A DNA stretch of 64,000 bases, taken from the NCBI GenBank assembly GCA_024734495.1, contig JALMQS010000890.1, positions 496,001-560,000 on the forward strand, in the 5' to 3' direction. Below the pieces are notes generated by a model. It saw nothing but the letters and a program-made list of their open reading frames with translations, did no database searches and was not told where the DNA came from. This DNA is from Forficula auricularia. Taxonomy: Eukaryota; Arthropoda; Insecta; Dermaptera; Forficulidae. How positions within the stretch are numbered: the first letter of the stretch is position 1; each line of letters begins with the position of its first letter. Shown here piece after piece: positions 11,831-22,368 of the stretch. The translations under genes were made by a program, and so were the position numbers.

Positions 11831-11875
11831 AAAATAATAAAAGAAGAGAACAATTAATTGGACTTGGCAAAAATA

Positions 11876-14800
11876 TTATCCTTGGTCGAGCCACCAGCAT
11901 TCTTCAGGGCGCGCCTCTCCTCTCCATTTTTTTCTAAAGAAGGCTTTATTGAATCTCCAATTTGAGTTTAATCTGCTAATGTCAAGAAGAGGATTAATTA
12001 AAATTTTTTTGTTATTTCTATTTCTGTTTGTGTGGTAGAGAATGGGAATTTTATTATTATCTTCTATATACCCACGGGCGTCCATAAAGGGGAATGCTTC
12101 AGGCGGGATAAACCCCGTCTGAAGGGTTTTCTCAAAGTATTGTTCGTTCGGGTACACCGAACCGAAAATTAAGCTATTCTCTGTTATTTTAACTACCTGA
12201 ATATAGTATTTCCGAATTAAATTTAATATAAAGCAATCAATTCTGCTTATTTGGGCCGAATTATATAATTTTGAATTTGATATATATTTCAGGTAGTTTG
12301 ATTCTCGACTTCTGTATAGGCCTGTGCAAGCTCTTAGACATTTTCTTTCGAAAATTCTAAGGCGTTCCATAGCGGATGCACTTTGGTTAAACCAAATGCT
12401 ACATCCGTATGTGATGACAGGCCTAATAAGTGTACAGTAGCTCAATATTTTTAATTTCGGATCGATATGCGCGTTAGAGAACAATTCTTTGAGCGCCCAG
12501 AACGCTTTATTGGCCTTCACCAATTTGTGATCCAAGTGTTTATTGAACAACAGGCGGTCGTCTAAAGTTATTCCTAAATATTTAACTTCCCTTTTGTGAG
12601 GGATATTTATACCATTCACTTTGATTTGGAATTTATTCCATTTACCAGAGAGGTAATTGTTTTTGTTTGTAATTGGGGGTCTGAATAGAATAGTTTCGCA
12701 TTTATCCGGGTTTATCTTTAATTTCCATTTGTTATAAAAATTGTGAACCCGCCCCATCAGATTTTTCAATTTATATTCAATTTCATTAATTTTGGTACCT
12801 GCTGTATAAACAATTAGATCATCGGCGAAGGCCAACGCGTTCATGCCTTCCTCTCTATTTATTCCGCGTGATTTTAGAATATCGCTGGCATATAGATTAT
12901 ATAAAATGGGGGAGGTGACTGTCCCTTGCTGGATGCCTTGGCTGACCCTAAATATGATCGATGATTCAGATCCTTTGTCTGCAATGACAAAGGTTCTTTC
13001 ATCGGTCATATTGAAGATCATCTTTACCAAGTCTCTATTGATGTTGTGGATTTTCAAAAGCTTGGCGATTAGGCCCTCACGCCACGTGCAGTCGAATGCC
13101 TTCTCTGTATCGACAAGGCATGCCCCAACACATTGATTATTATTTAGCGCCCAGCATATATCCGATACCAGTTTGGTGACTGCATGAATGCACGAGTGTC
13201 CAAATCTGAATCCGAATTGACTCTCAGGCAGGAGATTTAGCTCTTGGGTGGCCGAAATTATTCTTTTGTTAATGATAACCTCCAATACCTTGCCGATGTT
13301 TGGGAGAAGGCTAATGGGTCTCAGGTTGGATAACACGGATGGATCTTTGTCTCGTTTGGGTATCGGGATAATTTTTGCCTTTTTCCATTTTACCGGAAAA
13401 TAGCGGTTGTTTAGGGAATTGTTGAAGATAATAGTATAAAATCCTATTATCTTCTTGGGAAGGTTTTTAAGGATAATGTTGGGAATTCCATCTATACCTA
13501 TGCTCTTTTTGTTATTGAGTTTCCGAAATATATTTTTTGTTTCATTATAATTTGTTAATGGGTATTCATTGTTCCAAAATGTTGGATCTAATGCATTATT
13601 GTCTATGGAGAAATTTTGAAGAGATTTGTTAAACATTGTGTCTCTATAAATCTCGTTCTTAAGCTCATTATAAGTTTTTTCAATTCTTTTATTTCTTTCC
13701 TCTGTTCCTAAATCTTTGTTTTGTAAATGAATGAGTTCAAAATGTGACCCCATTATATTTAGTTTATCGTCTTTGTCTGCAATTAGAAAATTACCTGATT
13801 CGTCTTTGTCTATATTATCTGGGTTTAAGTTAATATTTCTTATGATTTCAACTTTATTGTTCGGAATTTTAATAATTTCTGGGATTATTGAAATTTCTTT
13901 TTTTCTAAATATTCTATTGATTTGAGGGAATGTTTCTGATGAAACGTTAATTGGTATATTTTTTATCTTTTCTTCCCAGTAATTATTTTCCGAGCGTTGA
14001 AATTCATAATATATTTTTCTTTTCACCTCAGATAACAATTGTTTAAGGTCAGTAAATTCGTTTGATTGTCTATTAAGGTTTTGTCTGTAAAATCTATTGA
14101 TTTCGGTTATCAGGAAACTTTTTCTTTTTTGCAACTGCTTGATTTTTCTATTCAGAAATTTATCAATAGTATTTTTTCTTTTATATTTGGGAGTAGATTT
14201 TTCAATGGCTTTTTGAATACCTTTTTCAAGGATTTCGATGCCATTGTCTATCTCTCTATTATTTAAATTGTGTTGTGCCGAAATATTTAAAGTGATGTTT
14301 GAATTTAGAAAATTTTTAAAATTTTGAAAATTAGTTTTATTGAAGTTATATTTATGAGTTTCCTGGTTTTCTTCGAAATCAATAGATTGAGTATTATTTA
14401 ATTTAATATCAGTTATTAGTCCGTTATGGTCGCTGTCGAAATGTACTATTGGTACTTGTCTGTCGTTGACTTTATTTATTATTGTTATTCTTTGGTCTGC
14501 AAGAATTAAGTCTAGGTAAGACAAAGATTTAGGAAAAGATGGAATTTCCGAGTGATATAATTTAAGATTATATCTAAACTCGTTATCATTGATCCAGTTA
14601 TTTAATTTTGTCCCCTTATAGTTGTCGGTGGAATTACTCCAACATGTATGTTTGGCGTTAAAGTCACCGGCTACGTAGTAGAGGTTATCATTATTCCCTA
14701 ATTTTAATGTGCCGAAAAGGTTGTCTATTTCTTTAATAAAATTTTGTTCATTTTTATGTGAACTATAAATTGATACTAGAATTAAATTTGTGTTGTCTTT

Positions 14801-15125
14801 AAGACTAATTTTGATGATTGTGTGTTCTAAAGAGGTGTTGAACATTAATTTTGGATTTAGAATTTGCTTGAATTTAATATTTTTTTATCAAGATAGCTGT
14901 ACCCCCTCCTCTAGTGCGAGTGCCTCTATCGGTCCTGATACAGTCATATTTTTCGAATTCAAATTTGTCACTACTATTTAATTTAGTTTCAGTCACCAAA
15001 ATAGCATCGGGTACATACCTTTCTGAAGCTCGCAATATGTCTGCCTGCTTATTTTTTGAGGCAAGAGAGTTTATATTTATCGAAATTATTTTGAAGCCTG
15101 TATTGAGGATAAGCTGGCAAACATC
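11876..15125 (-). pseudogene. Jockey ORF2: endonuclease-reverse transcriptase with one frameshift
   Basis: The polyprotein cuts target DNA and copies the element RNA by target-primed reverse transcription. The main frame (11876 to about 14879) includes the APE-type endonuclease motifs GDFNAKHTCW and SDHNGL. It also includes RT motifs SIGIDGIPNIILKNLP, LRPISLLPNIGKVLE, ESQFGFRFGHSC, DTEKAFDCTW, QGTVTSPILYNLYASDI and the catalytic FADD (near 12820). A C-terminal domain follows and ends at TAA 11876. The first part of the endonuclease (VTETKLNS, RGGGTAILIKK) lies in another frame, 14887-15125; the frames join across a run of seven A (minus strand, 14880-14886), so a one-base loss is likely. ORF2 overlaps the end of ORF1 by about 40 nt and has no ATG before the break. 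RT residues look intact. Confidence 0.9.
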
Positions 15126-16462
15126 TTAGCGAAGTTGTCGTTTTGTTGCTTCACGGCTTCAAAAATGCACTTCACTTGCTCTTCTAGGTATTTGAGCCTT
15201 GCTTCCTGACCATTGGGAGGGGCTGCACGTGGTGGGTGGGCGTCCGTCTTCTCCGGTTGTCGGGCAGCCGCTGCCGGGGGCCTGGCTCCCCATGCCGCCG
15301 GACGGATACTTTCAAGTTTATTTTTTCTTTTGATTTCATTTTCTTGTTTTTTTTCTTCAATTTTTTTCTTTATTACTATAGCCTTCGGGCATCCATGCCA
15401 GGATGCAGGGTGTCCCTGTTGTCCACAGGAGACGCAGTTCAGGGCTTCTTTCGCGGCGTCGGTTTTGATCGGACATTGTCCGCGTACGTGTGAATTGTCC
15501 GGGCACTTCACGCACCGGTAATTCAGAAAACAATTAAAACTAACGTGTCCGAAGCGTTGGCAGTTTCTACACTGCGTTAGATCTTTTTTGATTATCCTTT
15601 CCCATTTAACCCTTTGGTAGTGTATCGAAGTTATTTTGAATAACTCCGATACGCTGCTTTCTGGACTTATTTGAACCAGAAAGATGGGCAATTCTGTGCC
15701 ATTTTTATTTGAAGCCCTCGTTTTAAATCTTTCGATTTTTGTGAGTTTCAAATTTTCTGCTTCTTTAGTGGTTAGACCTTCTTTAACCTCGTCGACCGTG
15801 GTGTTGGTTGATAGGCCTTTAAGAACGAAAGTTTGCGGCTTCTCACTTTTTGGTGTAAAAGTATGAAACGCATACTGTCGTTCTTTTAAGAGGGTGAGCA
15901 TTTTTTTGTGGATCTCCAAGTTTTCAATTTGGAGCGTACTATTAAATTTATTATTTTTTTTTATAATGAATTTTTTGTAGTTGAATTTATCAGTAAGAAA
16001 TCTAATTATTTCTTGCTGATTGATTGATTGAAATATAATAGGTGGAGGTTTACCGTTTATCTTTTTCGGCATTGGTGTAGTTATCTCCAGTGGGGTAGTC
16101 CTTTTGATTGCGGGGGTCGATTGAGGAGGTGTATTTTCGTTCCTCTTCCTCTTGGGCTGTCCGAGAGGCTGGTCATCAAGCGGTCGCTTGATTTGTTGTC
16201 CTGTTTTAATTCTTTCTTCTTCTTTTTCTTGGTCCATATCTTCAGTCCAGTTGGTATCGCGTTTGTCTTTTTCAATGCCGGTCGTCATGATGTGTTCCAT
16301 TTGGGCCCTCTCCGTTTCTTCGTTTTCCTGCTGGAAGTCCAGTTTGAATTTGTCTGCGATGATTTCTCGCAGTTTCTTATTCTCTTCTGTTAAGCGTTTA
16401 ACAGTAAGCTTAAGTTCTTCGAAATCTTTCGGGTCTATCATGGTGATCACGTCGGATGCCAT
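15086..16462 (-). CDS. Jockey ORF1: Gag-like RNA-binding protein with three zinc knuckles
   Basis: A protein of 458 residues starting at the ATG at 16460-16462 (MASDVITMIDPK). It is expected to bind element RNA and form the ribonucleoprotein. An N-terminal coiled coil (KLTVKRLTEENKKLREII-like heptads, about residues 15-40) is followed by a charged, Pro-containing linker. Then comes the fold that precedes the knuckles in Jockey proteins (FVLKGLSTNTTVDEVKEGL). Three knuckles lie around residues 295-360: CRNCQRFGHVSFNC and CVKCPDNSHVRGQC (both CX2CX4HX4C) and CVSCGQQGHPASWHGC (CX2CX4HX6C). A basic, Ala/Pro-rich tail and a short C-terminal helix end at TAA 15086-15088. The frame is uninterrupted. 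The knuckle triplet plus this upstream domain is diagnostic of the Jockey group. Confidence 0.92.
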   Translation of the reverse strand: MASDVITMIDPKDFEELKLTVKRLTEENKKLREIIADKFKLDFQQENEETERAQMEHIMTTGIEKDKRDTNWTEDMDQEKEEERIKTGQQIKRPLDDQPLGQPKRKRNENTPPQSTPAIKRTTPLEITTPMPKKINGKPPPIIFQSINQQEIIRFLTDKFNYKKFIIKKNNKFNSTLQIENLEIHKKMLTLLKERQYAFHTFTPKSEKPQTFVLKGLSTNTTVDEVKEGLTTKEAENLKLTKIERFKTRASNKNGTELPIFLVQISPESSVSELFKITSIHYQRVKWERIIKKDLTQCRNCQRFGHVSFNCFLNYRCVKCPDNSHVRGQCPIKTDAAKEALNCVSCGQQGHPASWHGCPKAIVIKKKIEEKKQENEIKRKNKLESIRPAAWGARPPAAAARQPEKTDAHPPRAAPPNGQEARLKYLEEQVKCIFEAVKQQNDNFAKMFASLSSIQASK

Positions 16463-16507
16463 ATTCACAGAAATAATCCTGACGAAGTATGATCTTTGGA
16501 ATAAGAG

Positions 16508-17966
16508 TGAATATGAAGGGATTAATCATTGTATTCGTTCGACCAGAATGCCGGCCAGGTGAATAAAACATGGATTTGGACAACATAAAGGTAAAAAACA
16601 CTTCCTTCCTTAGGAACATATGGACAGATATCGATGTAAACAATGTAAGGAAAATGACCAAAGAGAAAAGTGAAAAACAAATGTTTCACGACCCGAGGAA
16701 GGAAGGAAGTGATTCATAAACACCTGATTTTTATGAGAGAGAATATCTACCAGATACGTGATGAAATGTGATATATTGAATTTTGAAAATTCTGATCCAT
16801 AATTCTGCAACTCTTCGCTTAGGGACAAACATGATTATTTTCTAACACTATTTTGATTTGAAAGTTCCCTTTTTGAATGATTAATGAATATTTTAGTGAC
16901 CTGTTCCCAATTTAGAATCTTAGAAAATTATGTGGGTGAAGGTAGAAATGTTTTTTTTTTTTTTAATATACCTATAAATTGGTTGTAATGAAGGCCAAAC
17001 TAGTAATTTTAATCTATAAATATTAGAGTAAATATTTTAAGATGTTCCAAATTTTCTATTCTTAAATTTTACGAATATATAAATTTAGAAAACGAATGTG
17101 ATAGAAAAAATAAATAATTAGTAAAGAAAAATTGTTAGAAGATAATATAATTTTAGCCTTTTTTATTATTATTGATCAGATGAATCAAATGATGTTTTGT
17201 GAATATTTTTAAATAAAACATATACTAATTAAAATATTGTATATATCTAGTTCATTATTTTCTAATTTATTTTTATTTGTGAACCGTGTTTTGTTTGAAC
17301 GATTGGAATATTAGAGATTCAGGAAAAATAAGAGAAGTGAGTTGGGTTCTCTAGAAGTCATAGGGGTAAACGAATTCACGCATGAATTTGTTCGATTTGT
17401 CTTTTATTTAACGGCGACTGGGTGTTAAATATATGTAATGAATGGGAAAATTAATTTTAACATATTTTGCACCAGTAATCAAATTTATCAAATATTTGTG
17501 ATATAATTAATAAACAATATCAAGTAAGTATAAAAAAGTCGGCTATTTGCGAGTCGGGCTCGCCTAACGTGCCTAATATCTTCCAAAATACTTAAGAGAT
17601 CAAATTTGTTCTCATTTGTCATTGATATGAAGAGAATGAAGGAATTTGTGTAATTTTTTCGTAATTTTATGTTAAGCTGAAATGAAGAATAACTGCCAAA
17701 AAATAGCCACTTTGGGACCCTCTCAGATAGTCCTTTTAATGTGAATTTAGTTTAAAAAATTTCACTTAAAGATAACTTTACGGGGGTCTTATGATAAAAA
17801 AATTCAACCCCGCAAAAAATTAGATCCTCCCCATAAATAATCATTAGGTTAAAATTTTTATAGTTTAGGAATTTAGAAAAAAAATATAAATTTTAAATTT
17901 CTTATTTAGATTGCAAGCTAAAATGGTCTGATAGACGGACATATAAACATCGTATCGACTCTAACT
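16508..17966. other. AT-rich intron sequence with a 15-bp inverted repeat
   Basis: CACTTCCTTCCT (16599-16610) and AGGAAGGAAGGAAGTG (about 16697-16711) could pair over an 85-nt loop. About 17530-17760 is a decayed repeat related to 2500-2740. No gene is seen. Confidence 0.4.
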
Positions 17967-18058
17967 CAGGTAACCACAATATCCTAAGAATATTCTAAGG
18001 ATATTCTAAGGACATTTAAATCTTCTTAGAATATTCTGAGGATATTGTGTGTTACCTG
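17967..18058. repeat. 92-bp hairpin, CAGGTAAC ends
   Basis: The left arm CAGGTAACCACAATATCC and the right arm GGATATTGTGTGTTACCTG pair almost throughout, with TATTCTAAGGA repeats inside. It is probably a short palindromic MITE. A small-RNA hairpin is possible but not supported by anything else here. Confidence 0.65.
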
Positions 18059-18734
18059 GGAATAGTGGGACCCGTTTTATTTTTTAGCGGAATCTTAAAG
18101 AAATTGATAAAATTCTCACAGGTGCATAAGGAATAATTCAATAGAAATTACAAAAATGTTAGTGATATAAAATTAGAAATTTATATTAAAAATGAATTTG
18201 AACAATTAATCAAATAAATTACAGGATTTGTAAAGGATCGTGAAATTTGGTTATATTATAAAAAAATATATTCTATTTATATATAGTCTATTTTTAAAAG
18301 AAGATATTAGGAAAAGAAAGTGGTAAATCAAATGTTAGCGTTTGAAAAATAAAAATAAAGCGAATAATTTAAATATTTAAATTTACAGTATTACCTTAAG
18401 GGAAAATTCAAAAATCCAATAATAATAATATTAATAACTATTCACAAAAAATTAGTAATAATTAAAATAAATGCAAAATCTATTTATGCTAATGAAATGA
18501 GACACATCAGAGCCGAGAGCTCAACTCGAACTAAAATGCAAAAGGAAGCCGGCTGGCTTGGTTGAGAAGCGCAATCGCCATTCGCCTCCAACCAGAACTC
18601 CAACTCTAACTGCACTGGCACACGCACCCAAACCAAAAAAGAACACCCTTTGCTATTTATCCAAAATCGAATCGGAAAAAATCCACTCCGATAATATTAA
18701 TATATACCTAAATTAGATAAAAATTAAAAACATT
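18059..18734. other. AT-rich sequence containing a GC-richer island (18500-18680)
   Basis: The island has words such as GAAGCCGGCTGGCTTGG, CGCAATCGCCATTCGCC and TGGCACACGCACCC. It is bounded by AT-rich DNA and is not obviously part of a repeat in this window. I find no convincing ORF or splice pair. An intronic promoter or non-coding exon is possible. Confidence 0.35.
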
Positions 18735-19441
18735 TAAGGTAGTTCTTTCGCGACAATCCACACAAAAAGTTTTAGCCTCGTAACCACTCTGAAAATATGA
18801 ACGGTACAAACTTTTAGGTTATGTTTTTTAACGTGAATGTACCTCTCACACTACTAAATTACTATATCCTCTATATGAATGGGTCGTTCCGAAGGGACTG
18901 TTCTTATATCCCTTCCACTAAAAATAATCGCCCAAATGTTTTTTTTTTTTTTTATCAAAACTAAGAGGTAAATAATTTCAATTTTTTTTAAGTTACTCCG
19001 AATATATTATTCTAACAAATATTAATTTTTCATCAAGATGATGAAGGTCCTTCAATGAAAAAAATAAAATAATGATCATTTTTCCTCCCTTTCCCATACT
19101 ACCATTTGCAAAAAATTTCATTTTTAAGCTAGTTCTTTGACAAATGCAAAAATTCAAGAAGTCTTCGAAACTTTGAATATTAGTCATTAAAAGCATAATA
19201 CAAATACTGTTAAAATTTGAAGACGATTTACCACACCAAACATGAAATAATTGCAATTAAAAATGACATTTTTTACATATGGTAGATAGGGAAAGGGTGG
19301 GGAAATGATCATTATTTTATTTTTTTCATTGAAGGACTTTCACCATCTTGATGAAAAACTAATATTTGTTAGAATAATATATTCGGAGTAACTTAAAAAA
19401 AAAAAAAATTGAAATTATTTACCTCTTAGTTTTGATAAAAA

Positions 19442-19472
<31 letters not shown>

Positions 19473-19804
19473 CATATTTGGGCGATTATTTTTAGTGGAG
19501 GGGATATAAGATCAATGGCTTGGAAACGATCCTGCAAGCATGTGTGTATCCATATAGAGATTTCGTAGTGTGAGTGGTACAGTCACGTTAAAAAACATAA
19601 CCTAAAATTTTTATAGACTGGTTACGAGGCTAAAACTTTTTGTGTGGAATGTCGCGAAAGAACCTCCTTAACTGCAATTATTTCATGTTTGGTGTGGTAA
19701 ATCGTCTTCAAATTTTAACAGTATGTTTATCATGGTTTTAATGACTTATATTCCAAGTTTCGAAGACTTCTTGAATTTTTGCATTTGTGAAAGAACTACC
19801 TTAA
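18735..19804. mobile_element. TTAA-family transposon interrupted by a second copy of itself
   Basis: Three segments. 18735 to about 19129 is the 3' part of a minus-orientation copy, starting TTAAGGTAGTTCTTTCGCGAC. About 19127-19671 is a plus-orientation full-length copy matching 9585-10116. 19672-19804 is the 5' part of the minus-orientation copy, ending GAAAGAACTACCTTAA. The inserted copy sits where the outer copy has an internal TTAA (compare ATTGCAATTAAAAATGAC at 19250-19270). Both junctions read TTAA. A poly(A) stretch of about 30 lies near 19439-19471. There is no transposase gene. Confidence 0.8.
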
Positions 19805-19806
19805 GA

Positions 19807-20346
19807 AATTAAATCAAGAATTGCCCAAGCAAAAATGGGGTTTAATTCAAAACAAAAACTGCTATGCTCCTCCTCAATCAGCTTAGAAAACAGGAAGTTG
19901 CTATTGAAGACATATGTATGGAGCATAGCCATGTACGGGTGTGAAACCTGGACAATTAGAAAAGCGGAGAGAAAGAGATTAGAGGCTTTCGAAATGTGGT
20001 GCTACAGAAGAATGATGAATATCAAATGGATGGATAAAATTACAAATGAAGAAGTTCTTGGAAGAATCGGAGAAAGAAGAACCTTGTGGAAGAGTCTGAA
20101 GAAGAGAAGAGGTCAGATGATGGGGCACACACTGAGACATGGGGGACTGCTTAGGGATATCTTGGAGGGGGAGGTGGGAAAGAAAAGGGGAAGGGGAAGA
20201 CCCAGGTTAGAATATTTCAACCAAATAATTAGGGATATGGGATGCCAGACATTTAGGGAGGTCAAACAGCTGGCGGGGGACAGAGTCGAGTGGAGACGGA
20301 TTGTTGCATCAAACCAGTCTTAGGACTGTATACTCAATGATGATGA
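19807..20346 (+). mobile_element. 5'-truncated RTE-like non-LTR retrotransposon
   Basis: A 540-bp insert flanked by a perfect 10-bp target duplication TACCTTAAGA at 19797-19806 and 20347-20356. The 3' end is a short ATGATGATGAT-type repeat instead of poly(A), a feature of RTE-like elements. It landed exactly at the outer end of the TTAA-family transposon. A more decayed relative is at 32980-33205. Confidence 0.85.
19808..20323 (+). pseudogene. C-terminal part of RTE-like ORF2
   Basis: An open frame of about 171 codons reading IKSRIAQAKMGFNSKQK, LLLKTYVWSIAMYGCETWT, RLEAFEMWCYRRMMNI, NEEVLGRIGERR, MMGHTLRHGGLLRDILEG and GRGRPRLEYF, ending at TAG 20321-20323. This is the region after the RT catalytic core ('YG.ETWT', 'EMWC.RRM', 'GHTLRH') found in RTE-like and related endonuclease/RT proteins. 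Catalytic RT and endonuclease domains are absent because of 5' truncation. The frame is intact, so insertion was recent. An ATG at 19835 exists but is not a genuine start. Confidence 0.85.
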
Positions 20347-20356
20347 TACCTTAAGA

Positions 20357-20659
20357 GGAATGCCCATTCTAGATTAGATTTTTGACCTTTGGATTATTAT
20401 TGGAAACCATTGCTGAAGACATGGACCAAATATGGTCAAAAAAATGAAAATTCCTACCCTTTGGATTTTCCTTTTTCTAGATTTTATTATTTAATAAAAA
20501 ATAAAAAAAATGAGAATTTTGGAGAGAATTCAATATTTCAGCTTACCTGTCTGTGTATCAGGGGAAGCCACTTTTCAATGACATACTAATTTTTGTATAA
20601 TTTAAAAATATGGCTATTATATATAATTATTTTGATTATTTTTGTCTATCGATTAAATT
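20357..20659. other. AT-rich sequence, nothing identified
   Basis: About 300 bp without a recognisable gene or repeat boundary. Confidence 0.35.
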
Positions 20660-20773
20660 AATAAAGTTGTAGGGAAATAAGGACAGGGAGCCAACAAAGT
20701 TGACGAAAGGCTGGCAAAAAATAAAAATTATTTGCATAAGATATTGTCCTTATTTCCCTACAACAACTTTATT
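20660..20773. repeat. 114-bp hairpin, AATAAAGTTGTAGGG ends
   Basis: Left arm AATAAAGTTGTAGGGAAATA followed by AGGACA; right arm TGTCCTTATTTCCC followed by TACAACAACTTTATT, with one 3-base insertion. Probably a small palindromic MITE. Confidence 0.7.
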
Positions 20774-20976
20774 CATTATATATAATTTTAATTGTTTATT
20801 GGCATAAAATTTGCCTTAAAATTTTTTTAAAATGTGTGTAGCTTTTTTTAAGATATAAATATAAAATATTAGTAATTAATATAAGAAATCGTACGAGGAA
20901 AGTAGAGTGTACATCAAATAGAGACAGAAAGTGGAATTTTAAAATAATAACCGCAAGATAAAAATAGTAATTTAGT

Positions 20977-20981
20977 AATAC
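20977..20981. repeat. Target-site duplication AATAC, left copy
   Basis: AATAC precedes the 5' LTR and recurs directly after the 3' LTR at 26727-26731. The 5-bp length is standard for BEL/Pao and Gypsy integrases. Confidence 0.9.
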
Positions 20982-21465
20982 TGTTCAGTCGCTACACTAC
21001 CCTAAAATTATCCGCCCCGACGCCTTCTTCATATTGTTGTCTCTGGCCCGCTGTCTGCCGCTAGAGGGCGGCTGAGTCGCCGGCCGTCTCTCGATGTTGG
21101 ACTGAAGGCTTGCAGGACACTCTCGCTCGGACTCTCGCTTGTACCAGTTCGAGGTGAAGTCATTCATACCTTTCTTCCTCCGTTCGTGCTCGGATGGAAG
21201 ACCAGCATATTTCCGTATATTTCAAAGCTCCAAGTGGAGCCGTCGTGTTTCGTTGTTCGCGAGTCGATCTCGCCCCTTTCGCTTAATTCTCTCACCAATC
21301 ATAATCTCATGTATATTTCACCCCGGCCAAATAGCGGGTAATAAATTGTTGCATTATATATATTTGTGTGAAGTGTTGTTCATTTACCCAATACTGAAGA
21401 GCTGTTATTCAGTCCGGCCCTTCAGTCCTCCTACACGCTCTCCCACCCTGGTGTACGCCGGTACA
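20982..21465 (+). repeat. 5' LTR (484 bp)
   Basis: Begins TGTTCAGTCGCTACAC and ends GTACGCCGGTACA. It is GC-rich in the first 150 bp and contains AATAAA at 21340-21345, suited to poly(A) addition in the 3' copy. It is nearly identical to 26243-26726. Confidence 0.93.
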
Positions 21466-21468
21466 TTT

Positions 21469-21486
21469 TGGTGAACGAAACCCGGG
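21469..21486 (+). promoter_or_regulatory. Primer-binding-site-like sequence
   Basis: TGGTGAACGAAACCCGGG starts three bases after the 5' LTR. TGG is complementary to a tRNA CCA end, and GAAACCCGGGA resembles known BEL-type primer sites. I cannot name the tRNA. Similar ATTTTGGT words recur at about 21507 and 21534. Confidence 0.6.
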
Positions 21487-22368
21487 AACAGAAACAGTGC
21501 CCCACATTTTGGTGCCGAACCCCATGTACAGAACATTTTGGTTACCTAAATCAGTGGACAGAAACAGTGCCCTATCGCCTTCAAGTGTCTATTAGTGAAA
21601 AATCAGAATTCCTTTGTTCCTCCGCGAATACACACAAATAAGTGTTCTACATGCATTCAGGAATTCAAATCTATATATAAACATTCTCAAATACGGTACA
21701 AAGGTCACATTACAAAATTCAACAAATTCTTTCGATATTATGAAGATTGCTTCAACAAACTTGCATTCACCTCCCACCATCGACTTTCTTATATTTCCCC
21801 TCTTGCAAAAGGCGCCTCTCCTTCATTCGCTACGAGCTAAGCCAATAGCTGGAAATTAATTATAAAAATAATTTTCACATGAAGACATCATAATATTTAT
21901 AAAAAAATAATATTGTTTCGAATATATTTATTTACAAATGAAATAAACAAAATATATATTAATGTTTCGCTGTCAAGTATATAAAGAAAAATTGAATAAA
22001 TAATAAATATATGTTCTTCCTTGCATATTGCATAAATATGTATACATGAAAATAAATAAACAACTAATCTTCACATAATACATTATATTTATGTTAAGGA
22101 GGAATAATTGTTTTTTCACATATACAAATATAAAGGAAGAAAACAATTAGCGCATCATTATTTACATCGTCTACAAACATGCAAACATATGTAAAACAGT
22201 AAACAAGAATACATTTAAAATATCGACATCTATCCCTATTCTTATATATATATTTATTTTCACATCTGTCAATATTCATCGCTTGGAGCATTTAAAAAAA
22301 AAAAATAAACAAACAAGACTGTATTCAGATCTCGCTCAACGGTTACTAACTATTATTTATTTGCGAAA
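21487..22368. other. Leader of the LTR element
   Basis: An AT-rich 5' leader of about 0.9 kb between primer site and ORF. It contains repeated ACATTTTGGT and GACAGAAACAGTGCC words (21480-21570) and otherwise no feature. It could hold the packaging signal. Confidence 0.5.

Larger units (their letters stand above)
11249..16495 (-). mobile_element. Jockey-clade non-LTR retrotransposon, nearly complete
   Basis: A 5.25-kb minus-strand element flanked by a perfect 12-bp target-site duplication TTGGAATAAGAG at 11237-11248 and 16496-16507. The 3' end carries a 12-nt poly(A) tail (11249-11260) with an AATAAA signal (minus strand, 11272-11277). It encodes ORF1 (Gag-like, zinc knuckles) and ORF2 (endonuclease plus reverse transcriptase), which overlap. 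Only 33 nt precede the ORF1 ATG, so the 5' end may be complete with a very short leader or slightly truncated. The 3'UTR contains a 14-nt C run on the coding strand (11601-11614) and TAACAATTT-type short repeats (about 11690-11830). The one clear lesion is a frame break in ORF2. Confidence 0.93.

Noticed and set aside
16028..16393. Plus-strand frames opposite Jockey ORF1 and ORF2
   Set aside because: Antisense shadows of the zinc-knuckle and RT coding regions.
21139..21474. 111-residue frame in the 5' LTR, repeated at 26400-26768
   Set aside because: Identical because both are LTR sequence; no start context or domain, and it runs out of the LTR into unrelated DNA.
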